Shown in pieces: positions 52,361 to 61,713 of a DNA stretch of 64,000 nt (within the stretch, counting starts at the first letter, position 1; each line of letters starts with the position of its first letter). The position numbers were made by a program, and so were the translations under genes. Source of the stretch: Minicystis rosea (GTDB taxonomy: Bacteria > Myxococcota_A > Polyangia > Polyangiales > Polyangiaceae). Under the pieces are notes generated by a model, which did not search any database, was not told where the DNA came from, and saw only the letters and a program-made list of their open reading frames with translations. The DNA is taken from contig CP016211.1 in assembly GCA_001931535.1 (NCBI GenBank), positions 7,797,703 to 7,861,702 of the forward strand, written 5' to 3'.

Positions 52361-55207
52361 ATGACGTCGGCTCGAGCAGAGGCAGAAGCAGAAGCAGGGG
52401 CGGCGCGGCTCTTCGGGATCGGGCCGCGGCGGCTCGTGGGGCGCGCCGAGGAGCTCGCCCAGCTCGCGCAGATCTTCGCCTCGGGAGAGCGGCTCGTCAC
52501 GCTCGTGGGGCCGCCGGGCGTGGGCAAGACGCGCATCGCGCTCGAAGCCGCGGCCGCAGCGGCCCAAGATCGCGGGCTCGATCCGATGGGGATCGCGCTC
52601 GGCTCGGCGCTCTCCGTCGATGACGTCACGGCCGCCGTCGCCGGCCTGCTCGGGGTGAGCGCCGCGACCACGGATCCACCGGCGCGTGTCGCCGCAGCGC
52701 TCGCCGGGCGTCCCGGGCTGCTCCTCGTGCTCGATGACGCCGAAGCGCTCGTCCCCGATCTCGGTCCGCTGGTCTCCGGATGGATCGCGAAGGCGCCCTC
52801 GCTGCGCGTGCTCATCACCTCGCGCACGCGCCTCGGGCTCGACGAAGAGCGGGTCGTCGAGATCGCGCCGCTCGGCCTCGACGACGCCGTCCGCCTCTTC
52901 GAGCAGCGCATGCGCACCGCGCGGCGCGGCCTCCCCGCGCCCGCGACCTCGCCCGACGTGCTGCGCGCCCTCGTCGAGCGCCTCGACGGCCTGCCGCTCG
53001 CCATCGAGCTGACGGCCGCGCGCACTTCGATCCTCCCGCCGCCGAAGCTCCTCGCGCGCCTCACGGAGCGCGCCACCGAGCTCCTTCATGCGGCCGCGGC
53101 GCCGCGGCCCTCGGGCACGCGCGCCGTCACCCCGGGCCGCATCGCCGACACGACGGCGCGACATGCATCGCTTTCCGCCGCCATCGAGGTCTCGTGGCAG
53201 CTCCTCGGCGAGGACGAGCGCGACGTCCTCGCGCGCATCGCGGCCTTCGCGGCGAGCTTCCCGCTCGAAGCGGCCGAGGCGGTGAGCCCGGAGTCCGCGG
53301 CGGTGGTCGACGTGCTCGCCTCGCTCCACGAGCGATCGCTCATCCAGCGCATCGAGCCGGGCGCGCCCGCGGGCGAGCTGCGCTTCCGGCTCTATGCGAG
53401 CGTGCGGGCCTTCGCGCTCGATCGGCTCGAAGCCGCGGGCCTGCGCGCCGAGACCGAAGCGCGCATCGACGCCTTCGTCGCCGATGAAGGTGAGCGGCTC
53501 GCCCGCGATCTCGAAGGCGCGCACGCGCGCGACGCGGAGGAGCGCCTCGAGCTGGACCGCGATCAGCTCGTCGCCACGCACCGCCGCGCCGCGGAGCGCG
53601 CCCCCGCGATCTCCGCGCGCGTCGGCCTCGCGCTCGCCGAGCTCTCGGCCCTGCGCGGCGTCGGCAGCACCGCGCTGCACGAGGCCACGCTGCGATCCGC
53701 GCGCGCCGCGGGCGATCCGAAGCTCGTCGCGCGCGCCCTCGTGGCCTTCGGGGTCGCGGCGGCGCGGCTCGGCTTCGTCGACGAGCCGCGCCGCGCGCTC
53801 GACGACGCCATCGCCCTCGCCGAGCGCGAAGCCGACGGCGAGACGCTGGCCGGCGCGCTCCTCGCGCGCGGCCGCTACCGCGCGCAGCATGGCGCCTTCG
53901 ACGACGCGGACCTCGATCTCTCCCGCGCCGCGAACGTCGTCGATCCGCTCGAGCGCCCGCACGTCGCCGCCTCCGTGAAGAACGTGCAGGGCTGCGTCGC
54001 CGAGATCCGCGGCGACTACGCGGAGGCCGTGCGCGCCTTCGAGGCGGCGCGGGCCGGCTTCCGGCGCGCCGGGGGCGAGCGCATGGAGGCCGCCGTGCTC
54101 GGCAACCTCGGCGTGGTGCGCGAGGCCGAAGGTCGCCGCGAGGACAGCCGCCGGCTCTACGAGGCCGCGCTCGAGCGCGCCGTCGCCTCGGGCAACCGCA
54201 TCATCGAAGCCGACACGCGCATGAACCTCGGGAGCTGGCACCTCGGCGAAGGCGACGCCGAGCGCGCGGAGGAGCACTCGCGCGCCGCGCTCGCCCTCCA
54301 GCGTCGCCTCGGCAACCGTCGCTTCGAGGGCGTCTCGCTCGCCAACCTGGCCATGGCCGCACACGAGCGCGGCGATCTCCGCGCCGCCCGCGATCGTTAT
54401 CAAGAAGCCGTCGACACGCTGCGCGCCTGCGGCGAGGCGCGCTTCGAGGCCATGGTGCTCCCCTTCGCCGCGGCCGCCGAAGCGCAGCTCGGCCTCCTCC
54501 TCGAAGCGCGCGCCGATTTCGAGGCCGCGCGCCGCGGCCCCACCGGCATGGATCCGACGTGGCCGCTCGTCGTCGACACGCTCGCGGCCTTTCTCGTCCT
54601 CGCCGAGGCCCGCCGCGCCGATCCGGCCGCCCGCGAGGATGCCGAGCGCCGCGCCCGCGATCGCCTCGCCCGCGCCCGCGATCACCTCGCCCGCGATCGC
54701 GACGCCCCGCGCCGCAACGAGCTCGGCCTCGCCGTGCGGCTCCTCTCTCGCGCGCTCGGCGAGATCGTTGGAGCTCAAACGATTGGCGTGCTCGGCGAGA
54801 TCGTTGGAGCTCAAACGATCGCCGCGCCGCCGCCGAGCGCCCCGGAGCGCGCGCCGCCGCCGAGCGCCCCGGCCTCCGAGCCCGGCTCGCCCCTCGTCGT
54901 CGGCGACACCCAACGTTGGTTCTCGCTCGGCGGCGAGCGCGTCGATCTCTCGCGCCGCGGCCCGCTGCGCCTCATCCTGCGGGCCTTGGTCGAGCAGCGC
55001 CAGGACGCGCCCGGTGTCGGCCTCGACGCCGAGCATCTCTTCGCCGTCGGCTGGCCCGGCGAGCGTGCGCTCCCCCACGCCGCGGCCAACCGTGTTTACG
55101 CGGCCATCGCCACGCTTCGTCGCCTCGGGCTCGACACCGTGCTCCAACGGCACGACGACGGATACCTCTTGAATCCTGCGGTTTCCATCGATCGCCAGCG
55201 CGGTTGA
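52361..55207 (+). CDS. STAND ATPase-TPR regulator with C-terminal winged helix
   Basis: The product is about 948 residues from the ATG at 52361 (a GTG at 52340 is also open). An NB-ARC/STAND ATPase (about 20-330) has Walker A GPPGVGKT (50-57), Walker B LLLVLDDAE and the GLPLAIELTAARTSIL motif. TPR-like repeats (about 380-740) read ALGNLGVVREAEGRREDSRRLYEAAL. A proline/VGAQT linker (about 805-845) leads to a C-terminal PhoB/AfsR-type winged helix: FSLGGERVDLSRRGPLRLILRALVEQR, ANRVYAAIATLRRLGLDTVLQRHDDGYLLN. AfsR-like regulators usually have the DNA-binding domain at the N-terminus, so this order is reversed. The target genes and signal are unknown. Confidence 0.85.
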   Translation: MTSARAEAEAEAGAARLFGIGPRRLVGRAEELAQLAQIFASGERLVTLVGPPGVGKTRIALEAAAAAAQDRGLDPMGIALGSALSVDDVTAAVAGLLGVSAATTDPPARVAAALAGRPGLLLVLDDAEALVPDLGPLVSGWIAKAPSLRVLITSRTRLGLDEERVVEIAPLGLDDAVRLFEQRMRTARRGLPAPATSPDVLRALVERLDGLPLAIELTAARTSILPPPKLLARLTERATELLHAAAAPRPSGTRAVTPGRIADTTARHASLSAAIEVSWQLLGEDERDVLARIAAFAASFPLEAAEAVSPESAAVVDVLASLHERSLIQRIEPGAPAGELRFRLYASVRAFALDRLEAAGLRAETEARIDAFVADEGERLARDLEGAHARDAEERLELDRDQLVATHRRAAERAPAISARVGLALAELSALRGVGSTALHEATLRSARAAGDPKLVARALVAFGVAAARLGFVDEPRRALDDAIALAEREADGETLAGALLARGRYRAQHGAFDDADLDLSRAANVVDPLERPHVAASVKNVQGCVAEIRGDYAEAVRAFEAARAGFRRAGGERMEAAVLGNLGVVREAEGRREDSRRLYEAALERAVASGNRIIEADTRMNLGSWHLGEGDAERAEEHSRAALALQRRLGNRRFEGVSLANLAMAAHERGDLRAARDRYQEAVDTLRACGEARFEAMVLPFAAAAEAQLGLLLEARADFEAARRGPTGMDPTWPLVVDTLAAFLVLAEARRADPAAREDAERRARDRLARARDHLARDRDAPRRNELGLAVRLLSRALGEIVGAQTIGVLGEIVGAQTIAAPPPSAPERAPPPSAPASEPGSPLVVGDTQRWFSLGGERVDLSRRGPLRLILRALVEQRQDAPGVGLDAEHLFAVGWPGERALPHAAANRVYAAIATLRRLGLDTVLQRHDDGYLLNPAVSIDRQRG
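54755..54820 (+). repeat. 36-bp tandem repeat carrying GTTGGAGCTCAAAC in the STAND regulator gene
   Basis: The units CTCGGCGAGATCGTTGGAGC (continuing TCAAACGAT) begin at 54755 and 54791 (period 36). GTTGGAGCTCAAAC lies at 54767-54780 and 54803-54816. The reading frame gives EIVGAQTI twice. The same 14-mer, in the same frame (VGAQT), is present three times at 45 kb. Codon composition is atypical for the gene. Confidence 0.9.
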
Positions 55208-55336
55208 GCCGCCGCCTCTGCGTCGTTCCCGCGTCACCTTTCAGACGCTTTCAGGTGCCGGTGTCCCCCTCGTTCGATACCCCGAATGGCGAGGGGCGTG
55301 CCCCGGCGGCACGCAACACACCTGGAGGCATTCGTG

Positions 55337-57624
55337 ATGCGGACTTCGTTCTTGGCTTTGAGCGTCAGCCTCGTGACCGTGCTCGCCGTCGGCTGCGGCG
55401 ACGGCAAGGAAGAGCCCACCGGCTCGGGCACCGTCACCGGCACCGGCGGTCACGCGGGTCACAGTGGCGACGGCGGCAACGGTGGTGACGGCGGCGCGCT
55501 CTCCGATCCGACGAAGGGCGCGTGGCGCGACGGCTTCGGCGTCCCCGGCCTCGCCGGCTTCGGCGCGCGCGCATCCAGCGTCGTTCGCGGCGAGGATGGT
55601 CGCGTCTACATCGGCGGCATCTTCACCGACGCCGGCGGCGTCCCCGCGAACAACGTCGCCGTGTGGACCGGCACCACGTGGCAAGCCCTCGGCGACGGCC
55701 TCCCCGGCTTCGTCAACGCCATCGCCTTCGGCCCCGACGGCGCGCTCTACGCGGGCGGCTGGCTCGGCTCGGAGAGCGATCCCACGAACCACCTCGCGCG
55801 CTGGGACGGCACCAAGTGGACGCTGCTCCCCGGCGAGGTCATGGGGAAGATCCGCGCGCTCGCAACGCAGGGCGATCGCCTCCTCGTCGCCGCCGAATCG
55901 GGCGACATCGCCGGGCTCGGCACCGCGGGCATCGCCGCGTACGGCGCCGATGGTTGGTCCGCCATCGGCGAAGGCGGCGCCGACTTCGACGTCGCCTCCA
56001 TCCTCGTCACCGGCGACGACACCTTCTGCATCGGCGGCGGATTCGGCACCATCGACAACGTACCTGCCGCCAACGCCGCCTGCTGGGACGGCACTGCGTG
56101 GTCGCAGCTCGGCGACGGCCTGCCCGGCGGCGTCTCGCGTCTCGTCAAAGCCCCGACGGCACCGTCTACGCAGGCGGCACGTTCACCTACTTCCTCGACG
56201 CCGAGACCGGCGCTTACAACGCGAGCCTCGCCTCGTTGAAGAACGGTGTCTGGACGCCTTTCCACGGCGGCGTCGACGGTGGCTACATCAACGAGGTTCG
56301 CGCCATCGCCTTTGCCTCCGACGGCGATCTCCTCATCGGCGGCACCTTCGACAAAGTCGATTTCGCAAAGCAGCTCCCCGCGAGCAACCTCGCCCGCTAC
56401 GACTTCCAGACCAACACCTGGAGCGAGCTCGGCGGCGGCGTGCACAACGACGTCGGCCTCTCGATTGGCTCCGTCGTCGGCGTCAATGACATCCTCGCCC
56501 TCGACGACGGCACCTTCTGGATCGCCGGGCTCTACTCCTCTGCCAATCACGGCAAGGTCCAGACGGCCAACATCGCTACGCTGAAAGATGCTGATTGGCA
56601 CACGGCCACGAAGTCCGGAGAGCGCTTCGACGGCATCGCCGGCCTCCTCAACGACCTCACCGTCGACGGCGAAGGCCGCGTCATCGGCGGCGGGTATTTC
56701 ACCGGCGTCGGCGGCGTCCCGGCCAACAACGTCGCTCGTCTCGGCAAGAGTGGTTGGGAGGCCTTCGGCGAAGGCGTGAATGACACCGTCCGCGCCGTCC
56801 TCGTCGAGAAGAGCGGATCCATCGTCGTCGCCGGCGACTTCACCACGGCCGGCAAGAGCGCGGCCCTCTTCATCGCGCGTTGGAACGGGAGCGCCTGGTC
56901 CCCGATCGACAAGGGCTTCGACGCTCCGGTCAAGGCCCTCGCCACGGACGCACAAGGCACCTTGTACGCCGGCGGTGATTTCACCAAGGCCGGCACCACC
57001 GCCGTCAATCACATCGCCCGTTGGGACGGCACCCACTGGGCCGCGCTCGGCGACGGCCTCGACGATCGCGTCAGCTCGATCGCCGTCGATCCCTCGGGCC
57101 ACCTCGTCGCCACCGGCCTCTTCCGGAACAGCGGAAGCACCGTGGTGAACGGCCTCGCCACGTGGGATGGCAAAGCGTGGCAGTCCTTCGGCCATGGCTT
57201 CGACGGCTCAGACTACGAATATGGCAGCCGCGTCGTCGGCACCGCCGACGGCTTCATCGTCGCCGGCAACTTCACCGCCATCGATGGCCACGCCTTCACC
57301 GGCCTCGCCCATTGGGACGGCAAAGCGTGGTCCGGTTACGGCACCGGTCTCGCGAGCGAGAATGACGGTCTCGTGATCGTCACCGACGTCGCCCTCTACG
57401 GCAATGGCCTCTTCGCCGCCGGCATCTTCGACAAGGCCGGCAGCACCGACGCCGCCCACGTCGCGTATTGGGACGGCGCCGCCTGGCACCCGCTCGGCGT
57501 CGGCCTCGACGATCTCGCCGAGCGCGTCGCCGTCAGCGGCACCTCGCTGTGGGTCGGCGGCGGCTTCCTCCGGGCCGGCGGCAAGATCTCCACGGGGATC
57601 GCCGCCTGGGACTTCGCCCCCTGA
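55337..57624 (+). CDS. Beta-propeller (delta-60-like) lipoprotein, interrupted by a -1 frameshift
   Basis: The ATG at 55337 has GGAGG nine bases upstream; the signal peptide ends VLAVGC. After a Gly/His/Asp linker come about a dozen repeats such as VYIGGIFTDAGGVPANNVAVWTGTTWQALGDGL, with a conserved W.ALG.G... and GG.FT.AGG pattern, forming a propeller. The first frame ends at 56239. The remaining repeats (DGTVYAGGTFTYF onward) are in another frame and run to a stop at 57624. The switch is at the C4 run 56151-56154. One extra C restores about 763 residues. Probably a surface binding protein. Confidence 0.86.
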
Positions 57625-57630
57625 TGGCTC

Positions 57631-57686
57631 GATGAGCACGCGGTGCGGGCCGCCTCCCCCCGGCGTGCCCGCACCGCGTGCTCATC
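57631..57686. terminator. Perfect 20-bp inverted repeat between convergent genes
   Basis: The left arm GATGAGCACGCGGTGCGGGC (57631-57650) and right arm GCCCGCACCGCGTGCTCATC (57667-57686) are perfect complements around a 16-base loop. It occupies almost the whole gap between the propeller lipoprotein stop (57624) and the pentapeptide-repeat protein stop (57687). It probably terminates both transcripts. There is no T run on either side. Confidence 0.85.
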
Positions 57687-58292
57687 TCACCGAATCCGCT
57701 GCGCGATCCAAGCGCGCATCGTCTCCTCGTCGAGCGTCGCCGCGCCCTCCGGATCCACACGAATCCGCTCGAATGAAGCCTTCTCGGCGTGGCGTACCCC
57801 GCGCAGGTCGGCCTCGGCCAGCAGCGCCTCGCCAAACCTCGCCTCGTCGAGATCGGCGCCGTGGAATACGGCCCTCCGCAAATCACTCCGAAAGAACCAA
57901 GCGCGGGAGAGGTCGGCCCCCGTGAAGTCCACCCCGCGGAGATCCGCGTGGGCAAGCTCGACACGCATGGCCATGACCCCGCGCAGGATGGCATTCGTCA
58001 TCACGGCATGTTGCAGCGTCGCCTTGCGCAAGCGGGCGCCCGTGAGATCGGCGTCCCGAAACGTCGCCCCCGTGAGCTCCGCCATCGCGAGCTTGCATCC
58101 CCGGAGGATGGCGCCGTCGAACCGGCTCCCCACCAGCATCGCCCCCGTCATCTCGGCGCCGGAGAGATCCATCCCGGAAAAGTCGGTCTCCGGCAGCTTC
58201 AAATAATGACGCTCGTCCCCATCGGGCTGGAGCGCCTGCGCATGAAGCGCGAGCAGATGCGCGAGCTCGCTCGGATCAACCTTCCTCACCAC
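57687..58292 (-). CDS. Pentapeptide-repeat protein
   Basis: The product is about 201 residues from GTG codons at 58292/58289, close behind GGGAGG. Repeats of A(D/N)LXX form a beta-helix: DLSGAEMTGAMLVGSRFDGAILRGCKLAMAELTGATFRDADLTGARLRKATL, then ADLRGVDFTGADLSRAWFFRSDLRRAVFHGADLDEARF. The N-terminal 40 residues are helical. Some pentapeptide proteins mimic DNA and protect gyrase (Qnr/MfpA), but there is no specific evidence for that here. It is followed downstream by the 20-bp inverted repeat. Upstream, 110 bases away on the same strand, is a small unrelated gene. Confidence 0.9.
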   Translation of the reverse strand: MVRKVDPSELAHLLALHAQALQPDGDERHYLKLPETDFSGMDLSGAEMTGAMLVGSRFDGAILRGCKLAMAELTGATFRDADLTGARLRKATLQHAVMTNAILRGVMAMRVELAHADLRGVDFTGADLSRAWFFRSDLRRAVFHGADLDEARFGEALLAEADLRGVRHAEKASFERIRVDPEGAATLDEETMRAWIAQRIR

Positions 58293-58402
58293 GACCTCCC
58301 GAGCTCGATGCGCGGCAACGTCTCCGGTCGCAGACCAGCTCGTGGGTCACCCTCTCCTTGGCTTCCGTCGGGACACGGCTCGAATCGGCCTTCATCCGCC
58401 GC

Positions 58403-58660
58403 TCACGCCGAGGTGGATCGCTCGTCCAGGAACGATGCCTGTCGCGTGCTCGGCTCGACAATCACCACGACGGGCCCGTCCACCACCGAGAGCGGCGGTC
58501 CGGGCACATGTATCTGATACACGACCGACCACGTCCCATCCTCCTCAAGCTGCGCGCCGAGCAGACGATATTCGCAAGCCTCCCCCTCGAGCTGGGGGCT
58601 CGATCCCACCCGCGCCCGCAGAAACCGCTCGGCCAGCGCAATCACCTCATCCCGCCCCAT
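58403..58660 (-). CDS. Small YrhB/Imm35-like protein
   Basis: The 85-residue product starts at the ATG at 58660 (MGRDEVIALAERFLRARVG), with GGAGG seven bases upstream. The pattern of an N-terminal helix followed by beta strands WSVVYQIHVP and DGPVVVIVEPSTRQASFL recalls the YrhB/immunity protein 35 fold, which often protects against polymorphic toxins. The similarity is weak and no partner toxin gene is visible. The gene lies between the pentapeptide-repeat gene and a gene-free stretch. Confidence 0.6.
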   Translation of the reverse strand: MGRDEVIALAERFLRARVGSSPQLEGEACEYRLLGAQLEEDGTWSVVYQIHVPGPPLSVVDGPVVVIVEPSTRQASFLDERSTSA

Positions 58661-59282
58661 CGAAGATCCTCCGCCGCCAATGTACCCGAGCACGGACCGC
58701 CGTGACGACGAAGGAATGCACCCATGGGGGGAGGGGCACCTCGGCGGAGCGCCGTTCCTCCGGCGTCTGAAGCTGCCGCGCCCGACATCCGCACGATCCA
58801 AAAGGTCCGCCGCACGCAAAGGCAAGCAAACGTAAGCAAACGTAAAAAAGGCGTCGCGACCTCACAAAGGCCGTAACACGCAGCACAAGAACAAAGCTGC
58901 CATGCACGGCACGACAACGGTCGCGACGCCGCGAGGGAACCGGAGCGGCGACGCCACGAAACGAGATGGGGGAATCAAGCCGCGTCGCGACGCGGGCAAA
59001 GGCAAGCAGCCGAACAACCCAGCCATGAGGCTGTGGGCATGATGAGCAGGTGACCGGGTGGGCCGATGGATGGCATTGGCCCGCCCGCGCGGCCGGTCGG
59101 GGCCAGCGGTTTCGACCTCCCTATAAGGTCCGATCTTGGCGCGCGTTCCAGCGAAAAAGCGCAGCCGGTCTCGCTATGTATCCTGCTTGGAAAATCTGGA
59201 GCCGGCCGCCGCACGAGCGCGAGACGGCATCTGTCGTTTCGTGTCAGTGCGCTTTGGCAACACGCTTGCAGCACCGTGACGG
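58661..59282. other. Gene-free region with short direct repeats
   Basis: These 622 bases contain no frame with the codon bias of the neighbours. Near 58826-58848 a CAAACGTAAG/CAAACGTAA tandem repeat is followed by a short A run. GCAAAGGCAAGCA recurs near 58826 and 58996. Near 59122 there is a TATAAG stretch that could serve as a -10 element for the downstream metallopeptidase. No RNA gene or mobile element is recognisable. Confidence 0.4.
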
Positions 59283-60163
59283 ATGCGTTGGGATCCAGAG
59301 CATCGAAGCCGCGACGTCATCGATCGGCGCGGTGAACGAGGCGGCGGCGGCGTCGGGGCCGGTCGGCTCTTGTTCTTGCTGCCGCTCCTTTTGCGCTCGA
59401 AGTTCGGTTGGCTGGTGCTCCTCGCGCTGCTCGGCGGCTGGCTGCTCTTCGGCAGAGGCACGAGCAGCGTCGACACCGACGAAGGGAGACGCGTCGCGCC
59501 GACCGAACAAGTCGGGCAGACCGGGCCCGCGGACAAACAAGGCGCCTTCGTGGGCTTCGTGCTCGACGACGTACAAGACACCTGGAGTCGTGTCTTCAAC
59601 GAGAAAGGTCTTCAATACGAGCGAGCCAAGCTGGTCCTCTTCGATGGCATGACGCCGACGGCCTGCGGACATGGCAGCTCGGCGACCGGCCCCTTCTATT
59701 GCCCGCTCGACAGTCGGGTCTACATGGACCTCGGTTTCTTCCGCGAGCTGCAACAGCGTTTGGGCGCCGGGGGGATTTCGCAGAAGCTTACGTGATCGCG
59801 CACGAGGTCGGTCACCACGTGCAGAATCTCCTGGGCACGACCGAGCGCATTCAACGGCCGGGCGCCTCGCGCACCGGACCGGAGAGCGCCGCCGTTCGCC
59901 TGGAGCTCCAAGCCGACTGCCTGGCCGGCGTCTGGGCCCGCGGCACGAAAGATCGCGATCTCCTGGAGCATGGTGATCTCGAATCCGCGATGGCCGCCGT
60001 GGCCGCCGTCGGCGACGACCGTTTGCAACGACAAGCCACCGGGACGGTCTCGCCCGATCGCTTCACCCACGGCACCTCCGCGCAGCGCAGCGCCTGGTTC
60101 CGCCGTGGTCTGGAATCCGGCAACATCGAGGCGTGCGATACGTTCAACGCACCTTCGTTGTGA
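59283..60163 (+). CDS. YpfJ-type neutral zinc metallopeptidase, interrupted by a -1 frameshift
   Basis: The family start MRWxxxxxSxxVxDRRG is matched by the ATG at 59283 (MRWDPEHRSRDVIDRRG). A transmembrane helix (FLLPLLLRSKFGWLVLLALLGGWLLF, about 30-55) follows, then the conserved CGHGSSATGPFYCPLDSRVYMDLGFFRELQQRLGA. The frame then ends at 59795, but in another frame GDFAEAYVIAHEVGHHVQNLLG, carrying the zinc motif HEVGHH, continues to a stop at 60163. The break is in the G6 run 59769-59774. G7 would give the expected GAxGDFAxAYVIAHEVGHHVQ. Restored length is about 293 residues. Family members are membrane-anchored putative peptidases. Confidence 0.88.
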
Positions 60164-60454
60164 CTCGCCACCTCGTCCCATCCACCATCACCACCTCGAA
60201 CCAGAACGAGCCGGCGAATCGCGAGGATTGTGCCGAGGAGATCATCTCTCCCGCCTCCTCGCGATCTCCTCGCGTCGCGGCACCGCGCCTGCTCACGGTG
60301 ACATCGATTGCATCGACGCGGCGCTCCGCCTGACGGTCGTCACCCAATGACGTGATCGAGCGCGCGAACGGCTCGACACGCACAACTCCTTGTCCCCCGC
60401 AGAAACAATGAGTCCTTGTCGAGCGGCCGAGGTCGCACCTACTGGCCCGCTCTC

Positions 60455-61489
60455 ATGGATACGCAGTCTCCTCCGGGCGAGTCGCCGGACACGGCACCGC
60501 TCCATTTCGATGCTCGATCGCAGACCCCCGCCGGCTGGCACCGCGTCCGGCGCGCGGCGATGCTCGCGGCATATCCCGATCTGCGCGCGCTCACGGGTCC
60601 TTATCCGTGGACGGCGGCTTGGGTCGTCGCGCTCGTGATCGTGCAGCTCGGCGTGGCGTATGCGCTTCGCCACGCGCCTTGGTACGTGCTCCTCGGAGCA
60701 GCGTGGTTCGTCGGCGCTTTCGTGGTGCACGCGCTCGGTGTGTTGATTCACGAGTGCACGCACAACCTCGTGTTCCACCGGCCGGCGGCCAACAAGGTGG
60801 TGGCCATCCTGGCCAATGTGCCCATGGTCCTCCCGGGCGCGATCGATTTTCGCGAAAAGCACCTGGCCCATCATCGCCACCTCGGTGAAGGCGAAGAGCT
60901 CGACTTCCAGCTCCCCACCGCGCGGGACACGCAATGGACCGGGACGTCACGCGTCCGCAAGATGCTTTGGATCGCCTTCGGCTCGCTCTTCAGCGCGCGA
61001 TCCCTCAAGCTCGATCGCGGGCCCGCCGATCCGTGGCTCAAGGTGAACCTGATCGCGCAGATCGTGACGATCGTGCCTTTCGTGATCGTCGCCGGCCCGC
61101 GCGCGCTCATCTATCTGCTGCTGTCGGGGATGTTCTCGTTCGGCCCGCATCCGGTGAGCATGCGCGGCTTCGCCGAGCACTTCGACCGGAAGCCCGGGCA
61201 GCCGACGAACTCGTATTATGGCCCGCTCAACCTGGTGAGCTTCGACGTTGGATATCACGTCGAGCATCACGATCTCCCCGCCGTCCCCTGGGCGCGCCTG
61301 CGCGAGCTGCGCCGCCGGGCCGCGCCGTTCTACGATCGACTCACGACGACGCCCTCCTGGGGTGGCCTCCTCGTGCGCTTGGCCCTGGATCCCGCCCTGA
61401 GCGTCGGCCGCTACGTGCGCGCCCCGCAGCGCAAGAACAGAGCATCTTCGGATCTCGTCACCGTCCCCGCCAACGCACACCGCGTTTGA
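60455..61489 (+). CDS. Dihydroceramide delta-4 desaturase-like membrane enzyme (DEGS/DES1 family)
   Basis: The 344-residue product starts at the ATG at 60455. The conserved head WHRVRRAAMLAAYPDLRALTGPYPWTA is typical of DES1. The three His boxes are HECTH (99-103), HLAHH (136-140) and HVEHH (268-272). The sequences SYYGPLNLVSFDVGYHVEHHDLP and PRALIYLLLSGMFSFGPHPVSMRGFAEH match sphingolipid delta-4 desaturases closely. About four membrane helices are present. It should insert a 4,5 double bond into dihydroceramide, with iron and oxygen. Eukaryotic-type desaturases are unusual in bacteria but myxobacteria do make sphingolipids. Confidence 0.93.
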   Translation: MDTQSPPGESPDTAPLHFDARSQTPAGWHRVRRAAMLAAYPDLRALTGPYPWTAAWVVALVIVQLGVAYALRHAPWYVLLGAAWFVGAFVVHALGVLIHECTHNLVFHRPAANKVVAILANVPMVLPGAIDFREKHLAHHRHLGEGEELDFQLPTARDTQWTGTSRVRKMLWIAFGSLFSARSLKLDRGPADPWLKVNLIAQIVTIVPFVIVAGPRALIYLLLSGMFSFGPHPVSMRGFAEHFDRKPGQPTNSYYGPLNLVSFDVGYHVEHHDLPAVPWARLRELRRRAAPFYDRLTTTPSWGGLLVRLALDPALSVGRYVRAPQRKNRASSDLVTVPANAHRV

Positions 61490-61713
61490 CCCACCCTCGA
61501 TGCGGGCGGCAAGCCTCGCCGCCCGATCTCGCGCGCTGCGATCCTCGTCGCGGCGCGCGTCGTCATTTCGCCGCTCGTGACCGCAGACCAGTGTTGCGAT
61601 GAAGACAACGCTGTTCGGCGCTCCCGAAGACTGACGCCCTCTTCGGGCGATTCTTATTCTCGGCTCGTCCAGGCGACGAATCCCGCGCCGCCTTCACGGA
61701 GGGAGCTTTACCC

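Noticed and set aside
59255..59270. Sigma-54-like TGGCAA-N5-TTGCA
   Set aside because: Good match to the -24/-12 consensus, but it would place the start of transcription about at the ATG at 59283, leaving no leader.
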